A model generated the notes under the pieces. That model was not told where the DNA came from. It saw nothing but the letters and a program-made list of their open reading frames with translations, and did not search any database. The position numbers and the translations under genes were made by a program. From assembly GCA_029948255.1 (NCBI GenBank), contig JALIZF010001025.1, forward strand, positions 1-64,000: a DNA stretch of 64,000 bases, in the 5' to 3' direction. Each line of letters begins with the position of its first letter. The stretch's first letter is position 1. Source of the DNA: Telmatactis stephensoni. Its lineage: Eukaryota > Cnidaria > Anthozoa > Actiniaria > Isophelliidae. Of this stretch, positions 20,662 to 32,800 are shown one piece after another.

Positions 20662-23241
20662 ATGGCGGACGGCCACGCTTTCTTGGGCTCTGCGCTCATA
20701 TTCATTTTGTTGTCACAGAATATTTCTAAACTAAGGAATTGTCGTCATTTTAAGAGCTTTAACGATCCTAGCTCTGCTGGCTGTGCCTCAAATACACTTA
20801 GAGTGGCCAAGCGTGTATTTTCTCCACTTTTTAGTGGTAGCTTGGTGAGTTACGCAACAAGACATCATCCTAGTTTCGAAGCCACAAGAAGACGTAAATT
20901 CCTATCTACAAGAAGAAGCTACTACGCTAACTCAACTAAAACCTTTCAAGAATCCAGACTAATTCTCAGCGGATATATTCATTGTAATCCTGGTCCAAAT
21001 GGTACATTGAAATGTGCTTTGCTTAACTGCCGATCTCTGTGCAATAAGCTGTCTGAATTCCAAGGGCTTATCTATGGAAATAATTTTGATATTGCTGCTG
21101 TAACTGAGACTTGGTTGCGAGATGATTATCTAGACAATGAAATTCTTCCCGATGCATATACGATATTCAGAAAGGATCGAAGACATAAGAGGGGTGGTGG
21201 TGTATTGCTGGCTGTGAAGAGGGATATCCTGGCCTACAGAAGACCCGATCTCGAACCACTAGATTCTGAAATTTTGGTCTGTGAGTTGTTCCCTGGAAGC
21301 AGTTTTAAAATGACTTTTTGTGTCGCATATAGGCCACCCAATTGTGATCTATTCTTTAATTATTTTGATTGCCTACTGAAGAAATTGGAAGCTGTTGGTG
21401 CTAAGCGTGTGTGTATTGTTGGAGACTTCATTATGCTGAACATTAACTGGAATCTGGTTACCGATTTAGGCGATTCTAATGTGGGTAATGAATTTTGTGA
21501 TTTGATCAATTCTCATTTCCTAACTCAAGTTGTACTGGAACCAACAAGAATCTCTCAATCTTCAAAATCAGTCTTGGATCTAGTATTCTACACCAACCCT
21601 GAAGAAATATCTGACGTTAGTGTGGAAGAGGAATTTAGTTCTGATCATCTGCTAGTCAGTTTTTCACTGGCATCCAAAATAAAGCGACTTAAAAAGCAAC
21701 CTCGAACTGTTTACAATCTTAAGAAGGCTGATATTAATGGAATGAAAGAAGCCATGAAATATCTCTCCTGGGATACAGCTTTTATTGACAATGACATTGA
21801 TTCAATTGTTACCTACTGGAGTGACTTATTATCTGCATGCTTGGATGAATTTGTTCCAAAAGTCAAAATCAAAGATGCAAATTGGCCTCCATGGATTGAC
21901 AATGAAGTGCTACAACTAGTTAGAAAAAAAAACAGAGTACGGCGACGAGCTAAATTGAGGGACACTGAACACTTATGGGCCACATTCCGTCACTTAAGAC
22001 GTCAAGTTAAGAGTTTAGTTAAATATAAGAAGCGCGCTCACTTATTTAACCTAAGTCAAACTCTTAAAGAAAATCCTCGTAGGTTTTGGTCATATTACAA
22101 AGCAATTACCCAAACTAAAAGAATTCCAAGTGTAGTCAAATTCGAGTCAGTTGAAGCTTGCACTCCTTTTGATCAAGCCAGCGCTTTTAATGCATTTTTC
22201 CATTCAGTTTTTGGTCCAGCTGATCAGGGAAATGTGACTTATGACTTACTCGAGCTTGAATACAACAATGATCGTATATTAGACACTATTGTTGTAAGTA
22301 CTGATAAAGTTCTAGACCTCTTAAAAAATCTAGATGTCAGTAAAGCCTCGTTAGGCTTTCCTACCAAGCTTTTACGCGAGTGTGCAGACGAAATTGCACC
22401 TTCCTTATGTCGATTGTACAATAAGTCATTACTTCTTGGAGCCTTCCCTAGTAAGTGGAAGGACGCTAATTTAGTGCCCATACATAAATCAGAATCTAAG
22501 TCCAATGTTACCAATTATAGAGGCATATCACTTCTTGATACTCTCTCTAAAATACTTGAAAAGTTAGTCTACAATGAGATTTTTGATTTTATATCTCCTC
22601 ATTTATCTAATTGGCAACATGGTTTTCTTCCAGGAAAATCCACTGTCACCCAATTAGTCCAGGTTGTACATGATTTCTCTAAAGCTCTTGAAATGAGACA
22701 ACAAATCAATGTCATTTATCTTGATTTCTCCAAGGCCTTTGATCGAGTCCCTCACAGTAAGCTATTATTTAAGCTTGAAAGCCTTGGTATCAGTGGCTCA
22801 TTGTTGTCTTGGTTCAAGTCATACTTGACTGGCAGAAGACATAGAGTCGTCTTAAACGACGAATCTTCTGATTTTCTGCCTGTTACGTCTGGAGTCCCAC
22901 AGGGGTCCAATTTGGGACCACTTCTGTTTTTGATCTTTATCAATGACTTGCCTAATGTCATTTCAAAGGAAACGTCCCTTCCCCTTTTTGCTGATGACTC
23001 CAAATGCTTTAGGATAATTATGTGTCAAGAGGATGGTGAACAGCTGCAAGACGACTTAAATAAACTCTTTAGGTGGTCTTGTACCTGGGGTATGGACTTT
23101 AATATATCTAAATGTAAAGTACTAAGGATAGCACGTATCAAGTCCATCATTGAAAGAGACTATTTTTTGGGAGGACACAAATTAGAACGTGTCACCATAG
23201 AGAAAGATCTAGGAGTATTTATAAACAAAAGGTGTCTATGA
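20662..23241 (+). CDS. LINE endonuclease / reverse transcriptase (859 aa, 3' interrupted)
   Basis: The N-terminal 100 residues are a poorly conserved basic leader, then a degenerate 2A-like motif SGYIHCNPGP (residues 103-112). An APE-type endonuclease follows: LNCRSLCNKL, TETWLRDDY, FRKDRRHKRGGGVLLAVK, a changed GDFIMLNINW where GDFN is expected, and SDHLLVSFSL (residues about 115-340). The RT spans about 560-830 with YRGISLLDTLSKILEKLV, the first Asp in VIYLDFSKAFDRVPHS, SGVPQGSNLGPLLFLIFIND and the catalytic FADD (about 777). It ends at the Helentron junction; the last codons to the stop at 23241 are Helentron sequence. The Asn-to-Ile change in the endonuclease and the degraded 2A suggest the copy was already inactive. 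Confidence 0.8.
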   Translation: MADGHAFLGSALIFILLSQNISKLRNCRHFKSFNDPSSAGCASNTLRVAKRVFSPLFSGSLVSYATRHHPSFEATRRRKFLSTRRSYYANSTKTFQESRLILSGYIHCNPGPNGTLKCALLNCRSLCNKLSEFQGLIYGNNFDIAAVTETWLRDDYLDNEILPDAYTIFRKDRRHKRGGGVLLAVKRDILAYRRPDLEPLDSEILVCELFPGSSFKMTFCVAYRPPNCDLFFNYFDCLLKKLEAVGAKRVCIVGDFIMLNINWNLVTDLGDSNVGNEFCDLINSHFLTQVVLEPTRISQSSKSVLDLVFYTNPEEISDVSVEEEFSSDHLLVSFSLASKIKRLKKQPRTVYNLKKADINGMKEAMKYLSWDTAFIDNDIDSIVTYWSDLLSACLDEFVPKVKIKDANWPPWIDNEVLQLVRKKNRVRRRAKLRDTEHLWATFRHLRRQVKSLVKYKKRAHLFNLSQTLKENPRRFWSYYKAITQTKRIPSVVKFESVEACTPFDQASAFNAFFHSVFGPADQGNVTYDLLELEYNNDRILDTIVVSTDKVLDLLKNLDVSKASLGFPTKLLRECADEIAPSLCRLYNKSLLLGAFPSKWKDANLVPIHKSESKSNVTNYRGISLLDTLSKILEKLVYNEIFDFISPHLSNWQHGFLPGKSTVTQLVQVVHDFSKALEMRQQINVIYLDFSKAFDRVPHSKLLFKLESLGISGSLLSWFKSYLTGRRHRVVLNDESSDFLPVTSGVPQGSNLGPLLFLIFINDLPNVISKETSLPLFADDSKCFRIIMCQEDGEQLQDDLNKLFRWSCTWGMDFNISKCKVLRIARIKSIIERDYFLGGHKLERVTIEKDLGVFINKRCL

Positions 23242-23591
23242 CAACATGTGCTTACTGGTATAACTGTACTGACAATTTGTAAATAGAAACAAAAAGTCAA
23301 AACAAGAGTCAATTGAATACCAAAAAAAAAAACAATACAAATCACCAAATAAAACCATTTTATTAAAAATATAAATCTTTTATAATATATTTAAATATTT
23401 TATAATATAAAATCTTTCAGAAATTGCTGTAAACTACAGCTTCCAATCACATGTAAAATATTGTAAATGATAACAAATCACTGATAATAACTGTAACATA
23501 TATACAATTTTTTGGGTATATGAATAAGTAGTTTTGTTACTAAATCTTTTATAATATGTTGAAATCTTTATAATATGTTGAAATCTTTTAT

Positions 23592-23786
23592 ATACACCTA
23601 ATTGCAAAAAACGTTGTCATAAAAAGATAACTTTAGTACTTTAGCACTTAAAGAATACATTAATTAAAAATACAAAAGAAAACCATTCAAGCTAAACACT
23701 TTTTTTGTATTTTAATGTATTCCTAAAGTGCTAAAGAACTTAAGTTTTTTTTTTAGTTATGACAACGTTTTTGTAATTAGGTGTAT
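23592..23786. mobile_element. Foldback MITE in the Helentron non-coding end
   Basis: The ends TACACCTAATTGCAAAAAAC and (reverse) the same sequence near 23786 pair, and the arms stay complementary for about 75 bases with small gaps, giving a 195-bp hairpin. No coding capacity. It lies in the 3' non-coding region of the Helentron. Confidence 0.65.
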
Positions 23787-24333
23787 CAATCTTTGGAAAA
23801 TATAATTTGAATTTGCAGTTTTGACAACACTAAAAAATTGTAAATTTTGACAAATTACTGATAATATGAACTGTAATAATCATTAAAAAGTAGAAAATAT
23901 TCATAGCCTACAATGAGTTTGTATGCTAAAATTGGAAGGCCCATTGGTGATGGGTGCTGGTGGTTAACTTGTTGAATTTGAATAACTATATAACAATAGA
24001 GTGCATATAACATGTGTGAAAATGTTATTAATAATCAGTGCTATTTGGACAAAAGAAGTAGTAAAGTTTCACCGAATAGAATGAATGCTTTTAAAAGGAG
24101 AGGCAAACAAAAATTTTGGCTCAAGACACAAGCCTAACTGTATATTGACAAAGATGAGAAGTACATTAGTACAAGAATTACATAATAACAATAGGAGAAT
24201 ATAGACATTCAAGTTATAGCATTAGTGCTTCAGCCATTTGCTCAGTACTAAATAGTTGGCTAACTATTTCACACATATATTATTTGCACTCTATAAGTTT
24301 AATTATAACAACTTGATAATCAAAGCGTAAAAA

Positions 24334-25333
24334 TTAAAATGGCAAAAATTGAGAAATCAAACTAGCACTTCTGTTGATAATGACTTTACAGCTATTGTTT
24401 GTGAGAAATAGTTTCTCGAGATCTTCCACAGAGATCTCTGGAAGGGAAGTATTGTCTTCAATGATTTTTAGAAAGCTTTCTATACTGTCATTAAAGCAAG
24501 TATAAGTACTTATTTTGTGATCCTGATTTAAAACTATCTGGCCAACCAGCTTCGTTTTAGCTAGTTTTAGTAGGGTTTTGATATTACATTTAGGACATTT
24601 AATCATCTCTATGTCGGGTGTAGGTTTTAATGTAGTATTGCATACAGGACATGATAAGGACTTCTTTATATCAACACCTATTATCAATGCTGAAACAGTG
24701 TTGTCTTGAACTAATGGTGTTTCTAAATTAATGTCTATGATATCATCTATTTCTTTGACGGTAGTGTATTCGTGGGTATTAAAATATTTGACGTCGTCAA
24801 ATATTCGCACCTTAGCATTTTTGATGTGGTAGCTCTTGGCCACATGAATCTTGTTGATCAGGTGATCCCATAGTACCAGTTTGGCGGCATCTGTTTCGTC
24901 TGCAACAATGGTGTCTGCTTTAAAGCGTTTCTGTGAATTTATAATAATTGGTTCCTTTTCCTCATCTTTGGACATAATTTTGATTTTCAAATCAATTGTC
25001 TCATAGACGTCAAGCTCCAAAGCATCTTTAACTGTTTTCAATCTCTGTCCACATATCACATTGTAGTCATAGTCAACTGTTGTACTTTAATACTTTTATT
25101 AGCAGAATACTCCTCTTTGTCCTGGGTGATCATTTTACGTTTTGCACCAGTTATCTTGATGGGTGACTTCTGGGATGATGCTTTTACAAAGAGTGGTCGT
25201 TTTTCTGGTGAAGAGCATACCATTCGCACAGTGCTATTCTCATCTGTTTGGATTTTGCAATCAAAGAATTTTAAACGAGTATTGGTTTGGCCAGTGTTGA
25301 TATCGCTCAACAGGTGAACATACCCTTGTAAAA
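24334..25333 (-). pseudogene. Helentron RPA-like single-strand DNA-binding protein, exon 2 (frameshifted)
   Basis: Acceptor TTTTCTAG precedes LQGYVHLLSDINTGQTNTRL, then KFFDCKIQTDENSTVRMV. A frame change near 25085 moves the reading to CGQRLKTVKDALELDVYE and on to the stop at 24334. The C-terminal part contains the OB-fold-like ADTIVADETDAAKLVLWDHL and a zinc ribbon, CPVCNTTLKPTPD with KCPKCNIKT, as in the RPA large-subunit C-terminal OB fold. RPA-like genes are carried by many Helitrons and would protect single-stranded DNA during rolling-circle transposition. The frameshift is the only lesion seen. Confidence 0.65.
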
Positions 25334-25514
25334 CTAGAAAAAAACACTGCTTTCATTAAGAGGTGTGAAATATATGTGAAATGCATGTGAATCACATTTA
25401 AAATACTTCACAGTGTTTTCACAAAGATTTGACATTACAAACATTTGAAAAAATAAACATGTAAAGATACTCTTTGAAATTGGGGAGCCATTTTTACATC
25501 TCCTTTTGACATTA

Positions 25515-25654
<140 letters not shown>

Positions 25655-25706
25655 TTCAAAAGTTGCTGTTTAGAATATTTAACATTTATTAAATATATTA
25701 TTTTAC

Positions 25707-25734
25707 CTTCATTAGTAGAGGTAGCATCTCCCAT
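25707..25734 (-). CDS. RPA-like gene exon 1
   Basis: ATG at 25734 opens MGDATSTNE plus one base, followed by donor GTAAAATAAT at 25706. Splicing to 25333 joins codons in frame (G with TT gives Val, then LQGYVHLL). The 373-bp intron is largely a (TA)n microsatellite. Confidence 0.55.
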
Positions 25735-26146
25735 GTTGTCAGTAGTACAATATTGTCAGTGCTACAATAACAAAAATTTAATTGAATGAGAATTTTTAGA
25801 GGTTGTGCTTGTTGTAGATCAGGGTTTTGCATAAACAAGGAATTGGAATTTGTTGTTTATTTTTAAAGAATAATCCAATAATCCTAATGTGAGCAGAATC
25901 CATTATATAAATATAGATAGATAAACAAACGAAAGTGAATAAAATGCACATTTGAAATACTTACCTTAAATAAGATAATTTAATTAATTGAGAAATTAAT
26001 CAGTAAAAGAAATTCGAGCTTAAGGCTCTAAATCAAGCTGATTGTTGTATATATAGATTTCTATATCACAAGTCTAGACATGGAAGGTTTCTATAAGTGC
26101 ACAAATTGCTTCATGATCTGTAAAATATGTTTCTAAAATTTGCATT

Positions 26147-29100
26147 CTAACACGTCTCTGGAACATTAGTATAAATATGGTCTATGCAAGTCCTGTTATT
26201 TGTGGTATAGCATGAAACTAACTGGTGATACCGATGGTTTCTAATAAAGAGATTGTATAAACATGCTCTGTCTGAATCACTTAACCAATTAACATTAAAG
26301 TCGCCAATAAATACATTCAGGTTTGATGATTGAGATATTAGTATATCTGATAATGCCTGACACAATTGTCTTAATGGCACACCTGGTGATCGATATACAC
26401 CAAATATGTGAATATGTGGTGCAGTAATCAATTTTATAGCTGTTATTTCCACATCATTGATATTTCTAGAATATGGATAACCAGGGTAGAAATCAATATG
26501 GCTGTAAACTGCCATTCCACCATATGGTCTAACATTGTTTACCATTGTATCATCATTTCTAAATAAAGTATAGTCATTAATTGCATACATGCTGTCAGGG
26601 TCTGTATGACTAAATCTTGTTTCTGAGAAAATATTCACATCAACACTTGTATAATTCATGTCATTGCGTACATCATCAATGTGTCTATGCAAGGACCTTG
26701 CATTTAAGTAACATATCTTTAAAGGTACCTGATTGGCATTGTATATGGGACTGAGACACAAGTCTAACTTAGCTTCTGTTCGTAAGCGTTGCATTTCTTT
26801 TTCTACATCAGGGCTAACAGCAATCTTACCTTCACAAAGGTCTGTAATATATAAACCTTCTATAGTTGTAACTCTGCTCAACCCAACATAATGAATATGA
26901 GGTATTGCTCTTTTTGTTTCAAAATTGACTACAATCTTAGTTTCAGTTGAACCCTGTGATCTGTGAATGGTTTTTGCTGCAGAAGGTCTCAATGGAAACT
27001 GTTTTCTTACGACTTGTACAGTTCTATTTCTACCCACAGCAAACTGTGATGTAGCAGGTTTAATAGGTGTCCATCTAGGATCAATACCTTGTACATAAAG
27101 ATGTCTATTTTCATGTCTAGTTTTCTCACCAACATCAGCGTGGTCAAACTGAACCCATATCAACCCTGATGGTTTATCAGGTTGCTGTAATTGTACCAAC
27201 TTGATAACATTACTAGCACCATTAGTCAAGCCATCATCTGTTCTCATATTAAGAGATACATCTGTTCTCTCACCCACAGACACATGTAATACTGTTTGCA
27301 ATTGACCAGTTTTGTTTGGTTGATCAAGTGGAATCTGATTCATTATTTTGTCTCTAAGAGCCTGAGAGCCAGCTCCAATAACACTATCATGTGCTTTGAT
27401 GGAAAACTTTGGACCAGATATGGTACGATGTATTTTATCATTAAATGCATTCACTTTAACATTTTGTATAAAGAAATGAGGAGCATCCAATGGGTAATCC
27501 CTGTCAATGGTTTGTATTAACCTTTGTTTAAATGCCATAATATCTTGTGTGGTTTGTTTACCTTCTCTTAATCTATTTAACATTTCTGCAAATGCTTTGC
27601 TTTCTCTCTGTCTCATTATTTCATGTAATTCAAACATCTTGAAATGGTCTTGCCAAAGGCTAGATGCAAGAATACTGTATTCAGAATTATCTAATTCTTT
27701 AAATATCCATCCATCCATGACTGGTTTAAGCTGAAATAGATCACCAATAGCAACAATACTGACACCACCAAAAGGTAATGGACTACCTTTAATATCTTTA
27801 AGTCTATTGTTTATCTGTATATGAAACATACTGTTACCAACCATTGATATCTCATCTATAAATATCAGTTTCACTGCACCAAGCTTACATCTCAATGTAT
27901 TTAATCTACTTGAATCAAGACTTTTATAAGTCTTCAATGAATGAAATGCAGATATACTTAAGGCTGTGTGTATTGTATTACCCTTGATATTATAAGCAGC
28001 TTTACCCGTAGGTGTTAACATTAAGACCTTAACCTCATGGAAGTCAACACCAGCTCTAGTATTATAATGCTTTAATGCTGCCTGATACAAAGCTTTAGTA
28101 ACAAGTGATTTGCCAACACCAGCTCCTCCACTAAGAAAACAATAGAATGGTTCATCACATGTTTTGATCTTATGTAGTACATGATAAAAGAACTCCTTTT
28201 GTTCTTTGTTTAGTATCTGAACCATATGTCTGTACTCTTCATCTTGTAATTCATTTTGTATTAATGCTTCATAATTTGCATCAACTGATGGTATACCTAA
28301 GTCATCTGATAGATTGTAGTTCTCATTAAAATCAGGTTGTAAATCCTCATTACCTTCTGCCTGATCCTGAAGCTCAACATTTTGAGTACATGGTGCAATC
28401 ATGTCATATTCATCATCTTCGTCTTCCATATTATTAGCATATTCTTGCAATTCATTGAAATCTTCATTGCACTTTACATATTGTTCCATTTGTTCCTTAA
28501 TCTTAGGAGCTAACATACAATAATGGTCTTTATACGCTGAGAAATCACCTATAAGATCTTTCTCTTCATCTCTCCAAGCAGTAAAGAGCATAAGTAGCTC
28601 ACGGTAATGTTTTTCAGGGTCAATTTCTTTATTAAACCAAACACTTCTTATAATTCTAGATTTTGACCTTTTTTCCCCTTTTGTTGGTGTTTTATTTTCA
28701 CCAGGATCATCATCATTTGCATCTTGAATACTATTCTCTAATAGTAAATTATCACTATCAAGCTCAAATGTTGACTTAATGTAAGGCTTTGTTTGATCAT
28801 ACCATGCAGCCCAGTCAACTAGAGTAAGGTGTTCAAGAGTGGCTGGTCGCTTAGTATACCTTTTAATCATTCCACCAGTATAAATATCTTCACAGTCATC
28901 ATCCATATGTTTAATGTCACTTAATGGTTTCAAAAGTTCTACCCTTTCATTAGGAGGTGATGTATTTATGAATACTACTTGGCGTGAAGCCTTACGCATT
29001 GGTATTTGCAATACAAGATAAACTGCTTCTTGAGCACTAATTTCAACATTATTTAGGAATTTACTTCCAATATCCCTGACTTGTTGTTTTATACTAGAAT

Positions 29101-29812
29101 TGCCTTTTCTTGCTTCACTACAAGCCTGTCTTAACAGCTCACTCATTCCTTTTTGACCTTTGGATATATAGTTAGCAATGTATACAGCACATGCATATAC
29201 ATCTAATACAAACTGTATGTCCATATTGGCTCTCCATGCACTAAGACATGCTGGATTGTAATTATTAATTCTTAATTCATCAGGTTTTTTTTTTTTTTTA
29301 AATACAGTGGGAGTATTAATTGATGACCTAATAGCTAATAGATAATTCTTCTCTGTGATTTCTAATTCAGTGAGCAATTCATCAAAAGATATGTCTTTAC
29401 CTTCTTTAAGGTCATTCAAATATTGTTTTATCTTTTTCCATGATTCATGATGAGCCTTAACTTCCTCATTTGTTAGTTCATCTACATCAAATGGGTACAT
29501 TATGACTGTCTCTTTTATAGGAGGCTGAGGATAATTAAATCTACATTCATTTTTAGATTTCTTCTGGCAGGTATGAGAATGCCTATGGATTTGTCTATTG
29601 ACCAGTTGCAATAATTCAGGGTTGTCTATTGGTTTTTCACAAGAAATAATCTTGTCAATAAATGATATGACCTTACTATCACTTTCTTCACCAAATACTG
29701 GTGCATTCTCTATCCATACTAGCATATGAATGTGAGGTGAACCTCTTTGTTGATATTCAACTCTGTAAAACCAATCAGAAATTGGTCCTAATGGTTCAGC
29801 ATTACTCAGCAT
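26147..29812 (-). CDS. Helentron Rep-helicase-endonuclease protein (1221 aa)
   Basis: Residues 1-220 hold the end of the HUH Rep nuclease: SPHIHMLVW with H27 and H29 as the HUH motif, and YIANYISKGQKG with the paired tyrosines Y211 and Y215. A PIF1-like superfamily-1 helicase follows, with Walker A GGAGVGKSLVTKAL (about 560), Walker B LIFIDEISMVG, FGGVSIVAIGDLFQLKPV and the late AKTIHRSQGSTETKIVVNFE. From about 1010 an APE-like endonuclease is fused (CYLNARSLHRHIDDV, IGDFNVNWLSD, CIDHIYTN), the hallmark of Helentrons. An extra base near 26150 truncates the last 25 residues, which in the next frame contain the catalytic TYFTDHEAI. The ATG overlaps the upstream ORF stop as TAATG, and the start of the Rep domain is missing. 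Confidence 0.85.
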   Translation of the reverse strand: MLSNAEPLGPISDWFYRVEYQQRGSPHIHMLVWIENAPVFGEESDSKVISFIDKIISCEKPIDNPELLQLVNRQIHRHSHTCQKKSKNECRFNYPQPPIKETVIMYPFDVDELTNEEVKAHHESWKKIKQYLNDLKEGKDISFDELLTELEITEKNYLLAIRSSINTPTVFKKKKKPDELRINNYNPACLSAWRANMDIQFVLDVYACAVYIANYISKGQKGMSELLRQACSEARKGNSSIKQQVRDIGSKFLNNVEISAQEAVYLVLQIPMRKASRQVVFINTSPPNERVELLKPLSDIKHMDDDCEDIYTGGMIKRYTKRPATLEHLTLVDWAAWYDQTKPYIKSTFELDSDNLLLENSIQDANDDDPGENKTPTKGEKRSKSRIIRSVWFNKEIDPEKHYRELLMLFTAWRDEEKDLIGDFSAYKDHYCMLAPKIKEQMEQYVKCNEDFNELQEYANNMEDEDDEYDMIAPCTQNVELQDQAEGNEDLQPDFNENYNLSDDLGIPSVDANYEALIQNELQDEEYRHMVQILNKEQKEFFYHVLHKIKTCDEPFYCFLSGGAGVGKSLVTKALYQAALKHYNTRAGVDFHEVKVLMLTPTGKAAYNIKGNTIHTALSISAFHSLKTYKSLDSSRLNTLRCKLGAVKLIFIDEISMVGNSMFHIQINNRLKDIKGSPLPFGGVSIVAIGDLFQLKPVMDGWIFKELDNSEYSILASSLWQDHFKMFELHEIMRQRESKAFAEMLNRLREGKQTTQDIMAFKQRLIQTIDRDYPLDAPHFFIQNVKVNAFNDKIHRTISGPKFSIKAHDSVIGAGSQALRDKIMNQIPLDQPNKTGQLQTVLHVSVGERTDVSLNMRTDDGLTNGASNVIKLVQLQQPDKPSGLIWVQFDHADVGEKTRHENRHLYVQGIDPRWTPIKPATSQFAVGRNRTVQVVRKQFPLRPSAAKTIHRSQGSTETKIVVNFETKRAIPHIHYVGLSRVTTIEGLYITDLCEGKIAVSPDVEKEMQRLRTEAKLDLCLSPIYNANQVPLKICYLNARSLHRHIDDVRNDMNYTSVDVNIFSETRFSHTDPDSMYAINDYTLFRNDDTMVNNVRPYGGMAVYSHIDFYPGYPYSRNINDVEITAIKLITAPHIHIFGVYRSPGVPLRQLCQALSDILISQSSNLNVFIGDFNVNWLSDSDRACLYNLFIRNHRYHQLVSCYTTNNRTCIDHIYTNVPETC

Positions 29813-32800
29813 TATGTAAGTCTACATTTTTCTTCCCAGTTCAAATTCTCTAACTCATTGTCACTATAACTCTTATGATCAACAACTTTACCAAGTATTC
29901 TAAGAAGATGTAGCCATTGTGTTTCTGCTGAAGAGAAACTACAAAACAAAGTAGCTGTACCCAACTGTCTTATCATAGCGAAGAGGTCTCTTTTAGCTTT
30001 TTCAAAATATGGAGGTGACCCTCTCAGAGCTCTCAAGAATTTGTATCCTTCATCATGATGGATTAATTTACTCAATCCTTCACTTTGTTTCAAATCTCCA
30101 GCTTTTAATGATTTGTCATTATTGTGACATTTTCTGAGTGCAACTTGCGATTTTCCTAGAAGAATTTTCATCTGCAATTTTTTGGCTTTGTAAAATATGT
30201 TTTCAATATTCATTGCAGCTCTTCGGTCTGACATTCTGAGTTCAGATTTACAAATATCACTGTAATGAACTTTTACTAAACGTTCTTTTGGTCCAGGTCT
30301 TTTTTGTCCAAGAAATATTCCTGGATATGCTAATTCTTCAGAATATTCATCTCTAAATACACTTAATGGTCTATTACCCTTTGCTGGTGCTACATTGAGA
30401 ATAGCCTGTCGTTCGTTATCATCTACAAAGTCAGGTGATGTAAGCATTGTGTCAGTAACACCTGCAGGAATTTCTGCCTCTTCTTCAGTCCAATCATCAT
30501 GATCACTTTCAGGTTGATCTGATTCACTATTTTCTTCATCTTCATTTAATATCATAATATGCTCATTGCTTTCAGTGTCTGTTGCTAATTGTACACTAAA
30601 TGTGTTTAACCAATCTTCATCCAAAATAATACCTTCTTCTTTATAAAGATCAGAATTGTTAACAAGCCATGTTGCAGCTTCAATAACTTTATTTGGTCTT
30701 ACAGTTAATGATAAAGCACTACTTTTATATTGCAGTCTTCGTTTTAGGTTAACTTTTATAGTTGCAATTTCATTTGGTAACCGTGGTAACATAGTAACAG
30801 TATTACTAACATCTGCTGGTACATTTACAATATTACCAAGAATTTTAAATTGTCTTCCTCTCGGTGCTTGCATTAACTTTTGAAAAGCAATTCTTGGTGC
30901 TAACAATCTACATTCTAATTCATTGAGATCAAAGAATTCTGGCTTTGAAGGAAATCCCATACCATTAGCTATAGCACATGGTGGAAATTTGTTCTTACTC
31001 AAATAGTTATAGCATGTTTTACAAACCCATTCAATATTATTGACACTTATCTTATTCATGAGATACTTGTCACTATCAGGATTTTGCTTTCTTAGCTTAT
31101 TTGCATTAAATACACTGTGTTTATAATACAACTGATCACAACAAGAACATATATATAGTGGTCCTTGGGATATCATTTTATGAAATTTGCCAATATAAAA
31201 AGCAATGGACCTTTTCTTTGTTCTGTAAGATTTCATATAATCTTTAATGTTGACTTTTGTTTCATCTGAAGCTTTAGATGCCCTATTAGCTCTCTGATAA
31301 GCCTTTCGTTTTGCTCTTTGTTTATCTGATGCTTTAGATGCTCTATTAGCTCTCTGATAAGCATTTCTTTTATCTTTGTATTCTTGTGAAGCTTTAGATG
31401 CTCTATAATTTCTCATATATTCACTATCTTTTGCTTTTTTTTCTTGTGAGTTTAAATCTGATGGTTGATTATTTTCTTTACTTAAATTCCTAGAAAAAGC
31501 TTTCCTTTTACTCACATTTTGTATAGATTCCTTTGGTATTGTGTTCACACTTGAAATATTATGATGTCCATCATTTACTTGACTTAGAATTGGCAATGTT
31601 GAGACATAATGCATCTCATCAACATGACCTAAATAAATAGATCTAAGATTTTGCACTGTATGACTAATAGCCTGAACCACAGTTATTTCTGAGAATTGTT
31701 GATGTGATTCTATAATGTTGATCTCTAAATTCATTGTATCAGCCACAGCTTGTATTACAATATGATCTGCCCATGTTCCTTGCATGGACATACTATCCAA
31801 ATATTGTGACCACGATCTATTCAAAATAGTTTCTATAAATCGTTCAGGATTTTCTTGTAAATATGCTATTGCTCTTGCTCTTATTGCTAAGTGTTGACTC
31901 GGATCACCATATAACTGATGTGAAACTGATTTAAAAAAGCAGTCTCCACCACCACCTACTTCTAATGGCCTTAAACCATGTCTATACATTCTATAGTTTA
32001 ATAGAAAATCAGCACTAGTGTTGGATATTAATGACAATGACCTATTATTGCATATTACAGGACCTGGGTTTAATTCTACATCACGAGATAATAAAATATT
32101 AAGTCGTGATACATTAAAATAAGTCCTAGGGCATTTAATTTGTAAAAAATGCTTACTATAAAAAGCATCTTGTCGCTTAATAAACCTCACATTCCACCAC
32201 TTATAATTACTTGTAATGTCATAAAGAATTGACGAAACAGGAAAAAAATTATTTAAAGCTTTTTTTCGCTTCTTTCTTAATTTTCTATTTTTCAGATAAG
32301 CAAAGATCTTTTTAAAAGATATTCTTGACGGCTCTCTACTTCTAAATTTCATTGAATGAAGTCTTAAAGTACTTTTGATATGAACAGGCTGCATTGAGTT
32401 TTTTATTTGACATCTAGCTAATCTACTAGGTAATATAATATCAACATTATTTGCTAATTGATAATGAACTGTATCACACACAGCTTTTACTGATGTTTCC
32501 AAAACAATATTTTTTAAGCTATAACATACAGATGTTTGTTTGAGCAGTTTCTCATCCTCATTGTCCTGGAGGACAGTTTTGTTATCCTGAAAAACGTTAT
32601 CAGTATCGTAAATGACCTTTTTGGTATCCTGAAGGACATTATCAGTGTCGTAAATGACCTTTTGGGTATCCCGAAGGACAACTTTGGTATCCCGAAGGAT
32701 AGTATTGGTATCCCGAAGGATAGTTTTGGTATCCCGAAGGATGTTATTCCAGTCCTTAAGAACCTTTGCATTACTTTGAAAGAAATAGTTATTCAGATCT

